Origin: Bradyrhizobium aeschynomenes
Lineage (GTDB): Bacteria; Pseudomonadota; Alphaproteobacteria; Rhizobiales; Xanthobacteraceae
NCBI RefSeq assembly: GCF_013178945.1
Contig: NZ_JABFDM010000001.1
Coordinates: 62,001-126,000 of the forward strand
Length of the DNA: 64,000 nucleotides
Direction: 5' to 3'
Within the stretch, counting starts at the first letter, position 1. The number at the start of each line of letters is the position of its first letter. A model generated the notes under the pieces. That model saw only the letters and a list, made by a program, of their open reading frames with translations. It was not told where the DNA came from and did not search any database. A program made the translations under genes and the position numbers. Shown in pieces: positions 45,597-54,594 of the stretch.

Positions 45597-48028
45597 CTTG
45601 CCAGCGCCTGCGGCGCCGGCGATGCCAGCTCCCGCTCTGCCGTGCGGACGATATCCATCGTGCGCACGACGCTGGCCGGATTGACGCTGATGGAGTCGAT
45701 GCCGAGCCCGGCGAGATAGCGCGCGACCTCCGGATAATTGGCCGGCGCCTCGCCGCAGATGCCGACATGGCGATGGTTGCGATGCGCGCCTTCGACCGCG
45801 AGCTTCAGCATCGCCAGCATGCCGGGATCGCGCTCGTCGAAGTCGAACGCGACGATGTCGGAATCGCGATCGACGCCGAGCGTGAGCTGGGTGAGATCGT
45901 TGGAGCCGATCGAGAAACCGTCGAAGTGCTTCGCGAATTCGTCGATCAGGATCACGTTGTTCGGGATCTCGCACATCATGTAGATCTCGAGCCCGTTTTC
46001 GCCGCGGACGAGGCCGTGTCCGGCCATCGCCGCGATCACCTTGCGCGCCTCCTCGACGCGACGGCAGAACGGGATCATGATTTTCAGGTTGGACAGACCC
46101 ATCCCGTCGCGCACGCGCTTCAAGGCCGCGCATTCCAACGCGAAGCCGGCGGCATAGGCCGGATGTGCGTAGCGCGAGGCGCCGCGGAAGCCGAGCATGG
46201 GGTTCTCTTCCTTGGGCTCGAAGTCGCGACCGCCGATCAGGCTGGCATATTCGTTGGTCTTGAAATCGGACAGGCGCACGATCACCGGACGCGGGTAGAA
46301 TGCGGCGGCGATGGTGCCGACGCCTTCCGACAGCCGCTCGACGAAGAAGTCGGCGGGCTTCCTGTAGCGCGCGGTCAGGCGCTTGATGGTCGCGCGATCC
46401 TTTGCCGAATTCACCTTGTCAGGCGCGGCCAACGCCATCGGATGGATGCCGATCGACTGGTTGATGATGAACTCCATGCGGGCGAGGCCGACGCCGTCGT
46501 TCGGCAGCAGCGCGGTCTTGAAGGCAAGCTCGGGATTGCCGAGATTGACCATGATCTCGGTCCGCGGCTTGTCGAGCTCGTCGATCGCGAGGCGCTCGAC
46601 CTCGAAGGGCAGGGCGCCGTCATAGACGTGGCCGGCGTCACCTTCGGCGCAACAGACGGTGACGGTCGTTCCGGTCTTGGCGCGCTTGCTGAAATCCTCC
46701 GTGCCGACCACCGCGGGCACGCCGAGCTCGCGGGCGATGATCGCGGCATGACAGGTGCGTCCGCCATGATCGGTGACGATCGCGGCTGCCGTCTTCATGA
46801 CAGGCTCCCAGTCTGGGCTGGTCGAGGCCGCCACCAGCACCTCGCCGGGCCGGAAGGCGCTCAGGTCCTTGGCCGTGCGGATCAGGCGGATCTTGCCGGC
46901 GGCGATCTTTTCGCCGACGGCGCGGCCGGTCGCCAACACCTTGCCGGTCTTCTTCAGCGCGAAGGTCTCGATCGCATCCGGCCGCCGCTGCGACGCCACC
47001 GTCTCGGGGCGCGCCTGGATGATGTAGAGCGCGCCGTCGCGGCCGTCCTTGGCCCATTCGATATCCATCGGCGTCGGTCGTCCGGCCTTCTGCGAGTAGT
47101 GCTGCTCGACCGTGATGGTGGCCTGCGCCAGCTCGAGCACGTCGGAATCACCGATGCAGAATTTCGCCCGGTCGGCCGGCGGCGTCGCCTCTGTGCGCGT
47201 CGGCGCGCCGCGCGCACCCGCTTTGGCGTAGACCATGCGCTTGGTCTTGGCGCCGAGCCGGCGCGACAGCACGCTTCGGAAGCCGGCTGCAAAGGTCGGC
47301 TTGTGGACGTAGAACTCGTCCGGGTCGACCGTGCCCTGCACGATGGTCTCGCCGAGGCCATAGACGCCGGTGATGAAGGCGACGTCGCGAAAGCCGCTTT
47401 CGGTGTCGAGCGAGAACATCACGCCGCTGGCCGCGAGATCCGAACGCACCATCTTCATGACCGCGACCGACAGCGCGACCTTCTCGTGCGCAAAGCCATT
47501 GTCGATGCGGTAGGAGATCGCGCGATCCGTGTAGAGCGAGGCGAAGCAGCGGCGACAGGTCTCGAACAGATCCTTCGGCCCGCGGATGTTGAGGAAGCTC
47601 TCGTGCTGACCCGCGAAGCTGGCATTCGGCAGGTCCTCGGCCGTGGCCGAGCTGCGCACCGCGACGGCGACGCCGCGGCCATATTCCTGCTCCAGCTGCT
47701 TGTAGGCCTTGGTGACCTCGCGCCGCAGGTCGTCGCGGTCGGTCGCCGCGAACACGATCGCGCGGGCTTTCGCCGCGCGCCTGGCGAGATCGGCGATGCG
47801 GCGCTTGTCGAGGCCGTCGAGCAGCTTGCGCAGTTCGTCGTCGGCGCCGGTTGCGCGCAGCGCGTCGCGATAGCTCGCGGCCGTCAGCGCGAAGCCGTTG
47901 GGCACCCGCACGCCCTGCGGTGCCAGCGCCGAATAGAGCTCGCCGAGCGAGGCGGTCTTGCCGCCGACCTCCGGCACGTCCTCGATGCGAAGGTCCTTGA
48001 ACCAGCGGATGTAGCCGGATGCCGTCAT
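45593..48028 (-). CDS. ppsA: Phosphoenolpyruvate synthase
   Basis: 811 residues from the ATG at 48028. The N-terminal ATP-grasp domain has VGGKTASLGEL near 15-25 and AVRSSATAEDLPNASFAGQ near 121-139. The swivelling phosphohistidine domain has GGRTCHAAI with His427, matching His421 of E. coli PpsA. The C-terminal PEP/pyruvate domain has FRGASRY, SNDLTQLTLGVDRD and GICGEAPANYPE with the active-site cysteine. It converts pyruvate and ATP to PEP, AMP and phosphate, for gluconeogenesis from organic acids, which fits the sugar-acid and amino-acid diet of the window. Confidence 0.93.
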   Translation of the reverse strand: MTASGYIRWFKDLRIEDVPEVGGKTASLGELYSALAPQGVRVPNGFALTAASYRDALRATGADDELRKLLDGLDKRRIADLARRAAKARAIVFAATDRDDLRREVTKAYKQLEQEYGRGVAVAVRSSATAEDLPNASFAGQHESFLNIRGPKDLFETCRRCFASLYTDRAISYRIDNGFAHEKVALSVAVMKMVRSDLAASGVMFSLDTESGFRDVAFITGVYGLGETIVQGTVDPDEFYVHKPTFAAGFRSVLSRRLGAKTKRMVYAKAGARGAPTRTEATPPADRAKFCIGDSDVLELAQATITVEQHYSQKAGRPTPMDIEWAKDGRDGALYIIQARPETVASQRRPDAIETFALKKTGKVLATGRAVGEKIAAGKIRLIRTAKDLSAFRPGEVLVAASTSPDWEPVMKTAAAIVTDHGGRTCHAAIIARELGVPAVVGTEDFSKRAKTGTTVTVCCAEGDAGHVYDGALPFEVERLAIDELDKPRTEIMVNLGNPELAFKTALLPNDGVGLARMEFIINQSIGIHPMALAAPDKVNSAKDRATIKRLTARYRKPADFFVERLSEGVGTIAAAFYPRPVIVRLSDFKTNEYASLIGGRDFEPKEENPMLGFRGASRYAHPAYAAGFALECAALKRVRDGMGLSNLKIMIPFCRRVEEARKVIAAMAGHGLVRGENGLEIYMMCEIPNNVILIDEFAKHFDGFSIGSNDLTQLTLGVDRDSDIVAFDFDERDPGMLAMLKLAVEGAHRNHRHVGICGEAPANYPEVARYLAGLGIDSISVNPASVVRTMDIVRTAERELASPAPQALAS

Positions 48029-48128
48029 GACGTGTCTCCCGCACTGCAAAGCTCAGTTTGTCCTGCCGCGCGGCGCCGGCCTTGCGCAAGATCAAGCGGG
48101 ATGGGGCCGCGGCTCCTTAGATGATTCC

Positions 48129-49319
48129 ATGACAGAAGTTCCCCAGCGGCAACCGTTCGCTGCCGATGAACCCGACGATCTCCGACCCGCTGACATGGCC
48201 GACGACGAGAACGAGGACGGCGATCGGCAGTGGTCGCGCTTCTGGCTGACCGCGCGGAACTTCTGGCGCGGATGGGCGGCCTGGCGCGTGTGGCTGCTGT
48301 GCGCGGTGCTGGTCGGCATCGTCGTGCTGCAGCTCTATGTCCAGTTTCGCTTCAACTATTGGAACAGGGATTTCTTCGACGCGCTGGAGAGCCGCGATCC
48401 GGCGCGGCTGCGTCACCAGGCGATTCTGCTCGTCCCGTTGTGTGCCGCGAGCGTCGTGCTGGCGGTCGCCTCGGTGTGGGGCCGCATGGCGATGCAGCGC
48501 AACTGGCGGCAATGGATGGCGGCCAAGGTGATCGACTATTGGGTCGAGAACGACCGCTACGCGCGGCTCGCCACGGTGCAGGGCGGGCAGAAGATTCCCG
48601 AATACCGGATCGCCGAGGACGTCCGCATCGCCACCGACGCGCCGGTCGATTTCGCCGTCAACCTGATCTCGTCGGTGCTGACCGCGATCATCTTCGTGCA
48701 GGTGCTGTGGCAGGTCGGCGGCCCCATCGGCTTTGCGGTCGCGGGAATCCAGCTGTGGATTCCCGGCTATCTGGTCGTCAGCGTCGCCGTCTATTCCGGG
48801 CTCGTCACCGGCGCGATGCTGTGGGTCGGCCGGCCGCTGACGCACGTCATCCAGGTCAAGAATCAGGCCGAGTCGGAGCTGATCACGGCGGCGCATCTGC
48901 TGCGCGACATCGGCGAAGGCGTCACGCCGAAGCGGGAGGAGCGCAGCGTCATCGCCGGGCTGTGGCTGGCGCTCGATCGCGCCATCCGGCAGTGGAAGCG
49001 GCTATGCTGGCAGCTCATGCGCACGACCCTGGTCTCGCACACCAACAGCCTGCTCGCGCCGATCATCGGGCTGGTGCTGTGCGCGCCGAAATTCCTCGGC
49101 GGCGAGATGACGCTCGGCGAGCTGACGCAGGCTGCGGCCGCGTTCACGCTGGTGCAGGGCTCGTTCAACTGGCTGGTCGACAATTACAGCCGGGTCGCCG
49201 ACTGGATGTCGTCGCTGGAGCGCGTCGGCGGCCTGCTGCTGTCGCTCGACCGGCTCAACGGGGATGTGGGGACGGAGGTCACGCCGTCTCGAGCCGCACG
49301 TCAGCCAGCAGACGGCTGA
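48129..49319 (+). CDS. ABC-type transmembrane protein, YddA/SbmA-BacA-like, lacking an ATPase domain
   Basis: 396 residues from the ATG at 48129. About six membrane helices after an acidic N-terminal tail. FNYWNRDFFDALESRD near 75-90, the cytoplasmic YRIAEDVR near 159, and the C-terminal AAAFTLVQGSFNWLVD near 340-355 match the ABC_membrane_2 domain of YddA-type exporters. Those proteins normally continue into a Walker-type ATPase, which is absent here; the stop lies inside the end of the convergent PfkB gene. It may be a truncated gene or a proton-driven, SbmA/BacA-like transporter of peptides. Related rhizobial BacA/BclA proteins take up plant peptides, but this is only a relative. Confidence 0.78.
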   Translation: MTEVPQRQPFAADEPDDLRPADMADDENEDGDRQWSRFWLTARNFWRGWAAWRVWLLCAVLVGIVVLQLYVQFRFNYWNRDFFDALESRDPARLRHQAILLVPLCAASVVLAVASVWGRMAMQRNWRQWMAAKVIDYWVENDRYARLATVQGGQKIPEYRIAEDVRIATDAPVDFAVNLISSVLTAIIFVQVLWQVGGPIGFAVAGIQLWIPGYLVVSVAVYSGLVTGAMLWVGRPLTHVIQVKNQAESELITAAHLLRDIGEGVTPKREERSVIAGLWLALDRAIRQWKRLCWQLMRTTLVSHTNSLLAPIIGLVLCAPKFLGGEMTLGELTQAAAAFTLVQGSFNWLVDNYSRVADWMSSLERVGGLLLSLDRLNGDVGTEVTPSRAARQPADG

Positions 49320-50217
49320 CATCGGCGGGGTCGCACAGCGCAGTCCCGGTGCGCAGCAGCGCGGCGGCCCCGGCGGCGACGGCGAAGCGAAACGCGTCCT
49401 CGAGCGGCTCGCTCGCGGCAAGCTTCGCCACCAGCGCGCCGAGAAAGCTGTCGCCGGCGCCGACGGCATTGACCGGCACCATCGTCAGCGGCTGGGCACG
49501 CAGCACGCGCTCGGGCGTGACCAGCAGCGCCCCGAGATGACCCATGGTCAGGGCGATCATTCCGACCTTGCCGTTCATGATCAGGACGCGGGCCGCCTGC
49601 TCCCACGCGGTTGCGTCCGACGGCTCGCCGCCGACGAGGTCGCGCATCTCGTGCAGCGACGGCTTGATCAGGTCGACCCCGCCGGCAACGGCCGCGGCCA
49701 GCGCCGGGCCGGACGTATCCAGGATGAATTGCGCGCCGCGCGCTCGTGCGACCGCGGCCAAGCGGGCGTAGTAGTCGGTCGGCACGCCGCGCGGCAGGCT
49801 GCCGCTGCCGACAACGAAGCGCGGAAACGGATCGAGCCCGCCGAGCAGCGCGAGACCCGCCTGCCACTCGGGCTCGGTCAGCGCAGGCCCGGGCAGGATG
49901 AAGCGATAGGGCTGGCCGGTCGCGCGCTCCTGGACGAAGAAGTCCTCGCGCGTGTCCTCGGCCGTGGTCCAGGTCAGGCTGCTGACGCCTTCCGTGTCGA
50001 CGAGCTGCCTCAGCAGCACGCCGGTCGGTCCGCCCACCGGATAGAGCGCGGCGACATCGCCGCCGAGACGGGTGATGACGCGGGCGACGTTGATGCCGCC
50101 GCCGCCGGGATCACGCTGCTGCGTCGTCCCGCGCAGCTTGGCCACGGGCACGATCCGCTCGACGGTCGTCGAGACGTCGACGGCCGGGTTCGGCGTGATC
50201 GTGACAATGTCGCTCAT
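49279..50217 (-). CDS. PfkB-family 1-phosphofructokinase/6-phosphofructokinase
   Basis: 312 residues, ribokinase fold. ITPNPAVDVSTTVE at the start, GGGGINVARV near 38-47 and GAGDSF with catalytic Asp256 are the PfkB sugar-phosphate signatures (FruK/LacC/PfkB branch). It phosphorylates fructose 6-phosphate, fructose 1-phosphate or tagatose 6-phosphate; the branch cannot be split by eye. It is last in a minus-strand run beta-glucosidase - glucokinase - this gene, 6 bp after glk. Its end overlaps the convergent transporter gene by 41 bases. Confidence 0.88.
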   Translation of the reverse strand: MSDIVTITPNPAVDVSTTVERIVPVAKLRGTTQQRDPGGGGINVARVITRLGGDVAALYPVGGPTGVLLRQLVDTEGVSSLTWTTAEDTREDFFVQERATGQPYRFILPGPALTEPEWQAGLALLGGLDPFPRFVVGSGSLPRGVPTDYYARLAAVARARGAQFILDTSGPALAAAVAGGVDLIKPSLHEMRDLVGGEPSDATAWEQAARVLIMNGKVGMIALTMGHLGALLVTPERVLRAQPLTMVPVNAVGAGDSFLGALVAKLAASEPLEDAFRFAVAAGAAALLRTGTALCDPADVSRLLADVRLETA

Positions 50218-50223
50218 GGGATG

Positions 50224-51204
50224 TCAGTGCGCGGACGCGCCGCCGCTCGCGGTGATGCCGGACTCATGGAACGATTTGAGGCCGAGGAAGCTGATGTCGG
50301 GCTTGGTGACGAGATGCACGGGGATCGGCCGCAGATAGCTGTCATAGCGCCCCTTGCTCTCGAACTGCCTGCGGAAATCGGACTTTGCAAAATAGTCCGG
50401 AAAACGCGGCGGGATGCCGCCGGCGATGTACACGCCGCCACGGGCGCAGAAGGTCAGCGCGAGATTGCCGGCGACGGCACCGAGCCAGGCGCAGAACATG
50501 TCGAGCGTGGCGCGGCAGGTGGCGCAGCTGCCGTCGAGCGCGGCGTGGGTGATGGCGGCAGCATCGCGCGATGGCACCGTGACGCCGTCGACGGCGGCGA
50601 CCGCCCGGTAGACGTTCTCCAGTCCCATGCCGGACAAGGCGCGCTCGATCGAGACATGGCCGAAGCGCTCGCGCATCTTCGCCAGCACCAGAGCCTCGCG
50701 CGCCGTCGTGGCCGGAAGGGTCGCATGGCCGGCCTCGGTGACGGCCACCGTCGGACGGCCGTCGCCCGGCAGATAGCAGGCCGCGCCGAACCCGGTGCCA
50801 GGGCCGATCACCAGCATCGGCGCGCCATCGACCGCTGCGCTGCCGCCGAGCGGAAACAGATCGTCCGGATGCAGCGCGGGCAGGGACCAGCCCACCGCCT
50901 CGAAATCGTTGAGGAGCTTTGCCGAGCGCAGATTGAACCGGGCGGCCAGCTCGGCGCCGTCGATGACCCAGGTCGAGTTGGTCAGCATGCCGCGATTGCG
51001 CTCGATCGGGCCGGCGATGTCGAGCACGGCCGTGGACGGCGCGCCGCCGGCCGCGTGGCGCGCCAGGAAATCGGCGATCGCGTCGGTGATGGTCGGGAAG
51101 TCCGCGACCTTCAGGTGCGCGACGTCGCCGATCGTGCTGCCGTCGAGCAGCGCGAAGCGCGCATTGGTGCCGCCGATGTCTCCCAGAAGAACGCGATCGC
51201 TCAT
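50224..51204 (-). CDS. glk: Glucokinase
   Basis: 326 residues from the ATG at 51204. The phosphate loop LLGDIGGTNARFAL is at 6-19, the sugar-binding LNDFEAVG near 98-105, GPGTGFGAA near 132-140, and TEAGHATLP near 153; GGIPPRF is near 280. These are Glk (bacterial group) features. It would phosphorylate glucose released by the neighbouring beta-glucosidase, whose gene ends four bases upstream of its start. Confidence 0.93.
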   Translation of the reverse strand: MSDRVLLGDIGGTNARFALLDGSTIGDVAHLKVADFPTITDAIADFLARHAAGGAPSTAVLDIAGPIERNRGMLTNSTWVIDGAELAARFNLRSAKLLNDFEAVGWSLPALHPDDLFPLGGSAAVDGAPMLVIGPGTGFGAACYLPGDGRPTVAVTEAGHATLPATTAREALVLAKMRERFGHVSIERALSGMGLENVYRAVAAVDGVTVPSRDAAAITHAALDGSCATCRATLDMFCAWLGAVAGNLALTFCARGGVYIAGGIPPRFPDYFAKSDFRRQFESKGRYDSYLRPIPVHLVTKPDISFLGLKSFHESGITASGGASAH

Positions 51205-51208
51205 TCCT

Positions 51209-52564
51209 TTAGCCGCTTTCCGTCCATTTGTGCGGCTCGGCAGCGTGCGCCAGGGCCCGCCGAGCCGCAATCATCTCCGCATACCATCGCGCCGATGCCT
51301 TGGGAATGCGGCGCTGCGTGGCGTGGTCGACATAGACAATGCCGAAACGCTGCGAATAGCCTGCCCCCCATTCAAAATTATCCAAGAGCGACCACACGAA
51401 ATAGCCGCGCACGTCGGCGCCCGCTCGGATCGCCTGTTCCATGGCCGCCGTATAGGCCTTGAGGTAGCTGGTCCGGTCGTCGTCCTGGATGTGGCCGGAG
51501 GCATCGATCACGTCGTTCGCCGCGGTGCCGTTCTCCAGCACGTAGATCGGCAGGTGGAACCGCTGGTGGATGTCCAGCAGCGTGTCGCGGAACGCCTCGG
51601 GCACCACCGGCCAGCCGATCGCGCTGCGCGGCACGGTCTCCGGCGCCGGGCCGAAGCTGGCGCCGATCAGGTTGGTGCCGTCCCTGACGTAATGCGGCGA
51701 GTAGTGATTGAGCCCGAACCAGTCGACCGGCCGGGCGATCTGCGCCATGTCGCCGGGCGCGATATAAGGCGAAATCGCGTCGAGCAGCTCCGGCGGGTAG
51801 CTGGCAAAGGCTTGCGGGACCGGAAAGGCGTCGTTCCAATAGGCCGCGAGCCGCAGGGCCGCCGCAGCGTCGGCGGGACTGCTCGTGCAGGGATAGCAGG
51901 GCTGGCGGTTGTGAATCGCGCCGATGGAGGCGCCGGCCACGTCTCTGCGCAGCACGTCGACGGCGCGACCATGGCTGAGATTGACGTGGTGGATCGCCTT
52001 GTGCAGCGCCGCCTTGTCGGCGATCCCCGGCGCATGCCATCCGAGGCCGTAGCCGAACAGCGTGAACACGCAGGGTTCGTTGAAGGTTGCAAAGCGCTTG
52101 ACACGGTCGCCATAGCGCCGCGCCACCAGCGCGGCGTAGTCGGCGAACCAGCCGGCGATGTCGCGGTTCTGCCAGCCGCCGAGCGCCTCCAGCGCCTGCG
52201 GCAGGTCCCAATGATAGAGGCAGAGCCACGGCTCTATTTCCGCGGCCAGCAGCGTGTCGATCAGGCGGTCGTAGAAGGCAAGACCGGCTTCGTTGGCAGC
52301 GCCTCGTCCCTGCGGCAGCAGCCGCGGCCACGCGGTCGAAAACCGGTACGCGTTCAGGCCGAGGTTGCGCATCAGCGCAACGTCCTCAGCGAAGCGGTGG
52401 TAGTGATCGCAGGCGGTCTCCGCGGTGTCGTTGGTCTTGATCCGGCCGGGGACGTGCAAATAGACATCCCAGATGCTGTCGGCGCGACCGTCGAGATGGG
52501 CGGCGCCCTCGATCTGAAAGGCCGAGGTCGACGCGCCCCAGAGGAAGCTCGGACGGTTGGTCAT
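51209..52564 (-). CDS. GH1 beta-glucosidase
   Basis: 451 residues, typical GH1 length. Acid/base Glu163 in TFNEP and nucleophile Glu344 in VLENG (commonly TENG); FLWGASTSAFQIEGA at 7-21 is the N-terminal GH1 signature and WSLLDNFEW lies near 390-398. No signal peptide, so it acts in the cytoplasm on imported beta-glucosides such as cellobiose or plant aryl glucosides. It is the first gene of the minus-strand glycolytic run and is divergent from a peptide-class ABC transporter, 204 bp away. Confidence 0.94.
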   Translation of the reverse strand: MTNRPSFLWGASTSAFQIEGAAHLDGRADSIWDVYLHVPGRIKTNDTAETACDHYHRFAEDVALMRNLGLNAYRFSTAWPRLLPQGRGAANEAGLAFYDRLIDTLLAAEIEPWLCLYHWDLPQALEALGGWQNRDIAGWFADYAALVARRYGDRVKRFATFNEPCVFTLFGYGLGWHAPGIADKAALHKAIHHVNLSHGRAVDVLRRDVAGASIGAIHNRQPCYPCTSSPADAAAALRLAAYWNDAFPVPQAFASYPPELLDAISPYIAPGDMAQIARPVDWFGLNHYSPHYVRDGTNLIGASFGPAPETVPRSAIGWPVVPEAFRDTLLDIHQRFHLPIYVLENGTAANDVIDASGHIQDDDRTSYLKAYTAAMEQAIRAGADVRGYFVWSLLDNFEWGAGYSQRFGIVYVDHATQRRIPKASARWYAEMIAARRALAHAAEPHKWTESG

Positions 52565-52768
52565 GACGTGAGGCGTCCTGCTCGGTTGCGCTGGATCGCA
52601 TGATGCAGGTTGCCGGCCGCCGGCCGTTGACCGGGATCAAGCCGGCACTGCCATGGCCGTCGGGGCGGTGCCCTGCACCGGCGAGGGACGATCATGCAGG
52701 CAACGGGCTTGCATCAGAACCGAAAGCTGTGGAACGTGCGGCCGCCGAAAACCGGAGTCCCGGCGCGA

Positions 52769-53719
52769 ATGAGCGTGTTTCTGCTGCGGCGATGCCTGAC
52801 CTTGCTCGCGACCCTGGTCGGCGCGTCGTTGATCATTTTCCTGGTGCTCGACGCCCTGCCGGGCAACGCCGCCCAGATGCTGATGGGCGCGGATGCCTCG
52901 CCCGACGCGGTCAGGGCGCTCACGGTCAAGCTCGGGCTCGATCAGCCGCTGGCGCTGCGCTATCTGCACTGGCTGGGCGGCCTGGTGAGCGGGAATCTCG
53001 GCAACAGCTATGCCTATGGCACGCCGGTGGCCGAGCTGATCGGTGAGCGGCTGACGATGACCATTCCGCTCGCGATCCTGGCGATGGGGCTGACCACGGT
53101 GCTGGCGCTGGCGGCCGGCATCTACACCGCCGCCAATCACAACCGGATCGGCGACGTCGGTGTGATGTCGCTGACCCAGATCGGCATCGCCTTGCCGAAC
53201 TTCTGGTTCGCGATCCTGCTGATCCTGCTGTTCGCGGTGAAGCTGCAATGGCTGTCGGCCGGCGGCTTCCCCGGCTGGGAGGACGGCATCTGGCCCGGCT
53301 TGCGCTCGCTGCTGCTGCCGGCGGTGGCGCTCGCGGTGGTGCAGGCGGCGATCCTGGCGCGGGTGACGCGCTCGGCCGTGCTCGACGTGCTGCGCGAGGA
53401 TTTCGTCCGCACCGCGCGCGCCAAGGGCCTGACCAAACGCGAGGTGCTGTGGCAGCACGTGCTGCGCAACGCGATGATCCCGGTGCTGACGGTGATGGGC
53501 CTGCAATTCGCCAATCTGCTGGCCGGCACGATCGTCATCGAGAACGTGTTCTATCTGCCGGGACTTGGGCGTCTCATCTTCCAGTCGATCGCCAATCGCG
53601 ATCTCATCGTGGTCCGCAACTGCGTGATGCTGCTGGCGGCGATGGTCATCGTCGTCAATTTCGTGGTCGACGTGCTGTATGCGGTGATCGATCCGCGCAT
53701 CAAGGTGCACGAGCTGTGA
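52769..53719 (+). CDS. Peptide/oligosaccharide-class ABC transporter permease (DppB class)
   Basis: 316 residues from the ATG at 52769 (GGAG upstream). The N-terminal helix, the large periplasmic loop with DASPDAVRALTVKLGLDQP, and the EAA loop DFVRTARAKGLTKREVLWQHVLRNA define the DppB/OppB family. Six membrane helices. First gene of a five-gene set on the plus strand, next to a beta-glucosidase locus, so the substrate may be a beta-glucoside rather than a peptide. Confidence 0.92.
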   Translation: MSVFLLRRCLTLLATLVGASLIIFLVLDALPGNAAQMLMGADASPDAVRALTVKLGLDQPLALRYLHWLGGLVSGNLGNSYAYGTPVAELIGERLTMTIPLAILAMGLTTVLALAAGIYTAANHNRIGDVGVMSLTQIGIALPNFWFAILLILLFAVKLQWLSAGGFPGWEDGIWPGLRSLLLPAVALAVVQAAILARVTRSAVLDVLREDFVRTARAKGLTKREVLWQHVLRNAMIPVLTVMGLQFANLLAGTIVIENVFYLPGLGRLIFQSIANRDLIVVRNCVMLLAAMVIVVNFVVDVLYAVIDPRIKVHEL

Positions 53720-54594
53720 GGCCGTCGGTGATCGCTCAAGCCGGCACAGCGCCTGCACCAAATGCCTTCTGGCGCCGCGCGCTGCGTCATCGCAGCTTTG
53801 TCGTCGGCGCGCTCCTGTGTCTGCTCGTGCTCGGCGCCGCGCTGTTGTCGCTGGTCTGGACGCCGTGGTCGGCCTATGAGATCGACGTCGCATCGAAGCT
53901 GCGGCCGCCGTCATCGGCGCATTGGCTCGGCACCGACGTGCTCGGCCGCGACATCGTCTCGCTGCTGCTGGTCGGCGCGCGCGCGACCATTCTCGTCGGC
54001 ATCATCGCGGTCGGCATCGGCCTCACCTGCGGCGTCTGTCTCGGGCTGATCGCCGCCGCGCAGCGCGGCTGGACCGAGGAGGTGATCATGCGCTTCAGCG
54101 ACTTCACCTTCGCCTTTCCCGCGGTGCTGTCGGCGATCATGCTGGCGGCGGTGATCGGGCCGGGCATGGTGACCTCGATCACCGCCATCGGCATCTTCCA
54201 GATCCCGGTGTTCGTGCGCGTCACCCGCGGCTCGGCCGGCGCGATCTGGGCGCGCGAGTTCATCCTGGCGGCCCGCGCCGCCGGCAAGGGCCGCGTCCGC
54301 ATCACCATCGAGCACGTGCTGCCGAACATCCTGTCGATCCTGATCGTGCAGGCGACGATCCAGTTCGCGCTCGCGATCCTGGCGGAAGCCGCGCTGTCCT
54401 ATCTCGGCCTGGGCACGCAGCCGCCGCAGCCGTCCTGGGGGCGCATGCTGAACGACGCGCAGACCCTGCTGTTCCAGTCGCCGAGCCTTGCGGTGTATCC
54501 GGGCGCCGCGATTGCGCTGGCCGTGCTCGGCCTCAATCTGCTCGGCGACGGTCTGCGCGACCTGCTCGATCCCCGGCTGGCGAGGCAGCGATGA
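53716..54594 (+). CDS. Peptide/oligosaccharide-class ABC transporter permease (DppC class)
   Basis: 292 residues from the GTG at 53716, which overlaps the previous stop (GTGA). The signature HWLGTDVLGRDIVSLLL near 70-86 and EFILAARAAGKGRVRITIEHVLPN near 178-201 are DppC features. A second GTG four codons on is possible. It pairs with DppB-like 52769 and overlaps the next gene by four bases. Confidence 0.9.
   Translation: MRPSVIAQAGTAPAPNAFWRRALRHRSFVVGALLCLLVLGAALLSLVWTPWSAYEIDVASKLRPPSSAHWLGTDVLGRDIVSLLLVGARATILVGIIAVGIGLTCGVCLGLIAAAQRGWTEEVIMRFSDFTFAFPAVLSAIMLAAVIGPGMVTSITAIGIFQIPVFVRVTRGSAGAIWAREFILAARAAGKGRVRITIEHVLPNILSILIVQATIQFALAILAEAALSYLGLGTQPPQPSWGRMLNDAQTLLFQSPSLAVYPGAAIALAVLGLNLLGDGLRDLLDPRLARQR

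Noticed and set aside
45767..48124. 785-codon open frame antisense to ppsA
   Set aside because: It is the mirror frame of a strongly conserved gene; high G+C at third positions leaves long antisense frames open. Its composition (runs of H, R, D, G) is typical of shadow translation and no family matches.
49264..51462. 732-codon open frame on the plus strand over pfkB and glk
   Set aside because: Antisense shadow of two clear kinases; no ribosome-binding site, low-complexity Arg/Ala/Gly translation.
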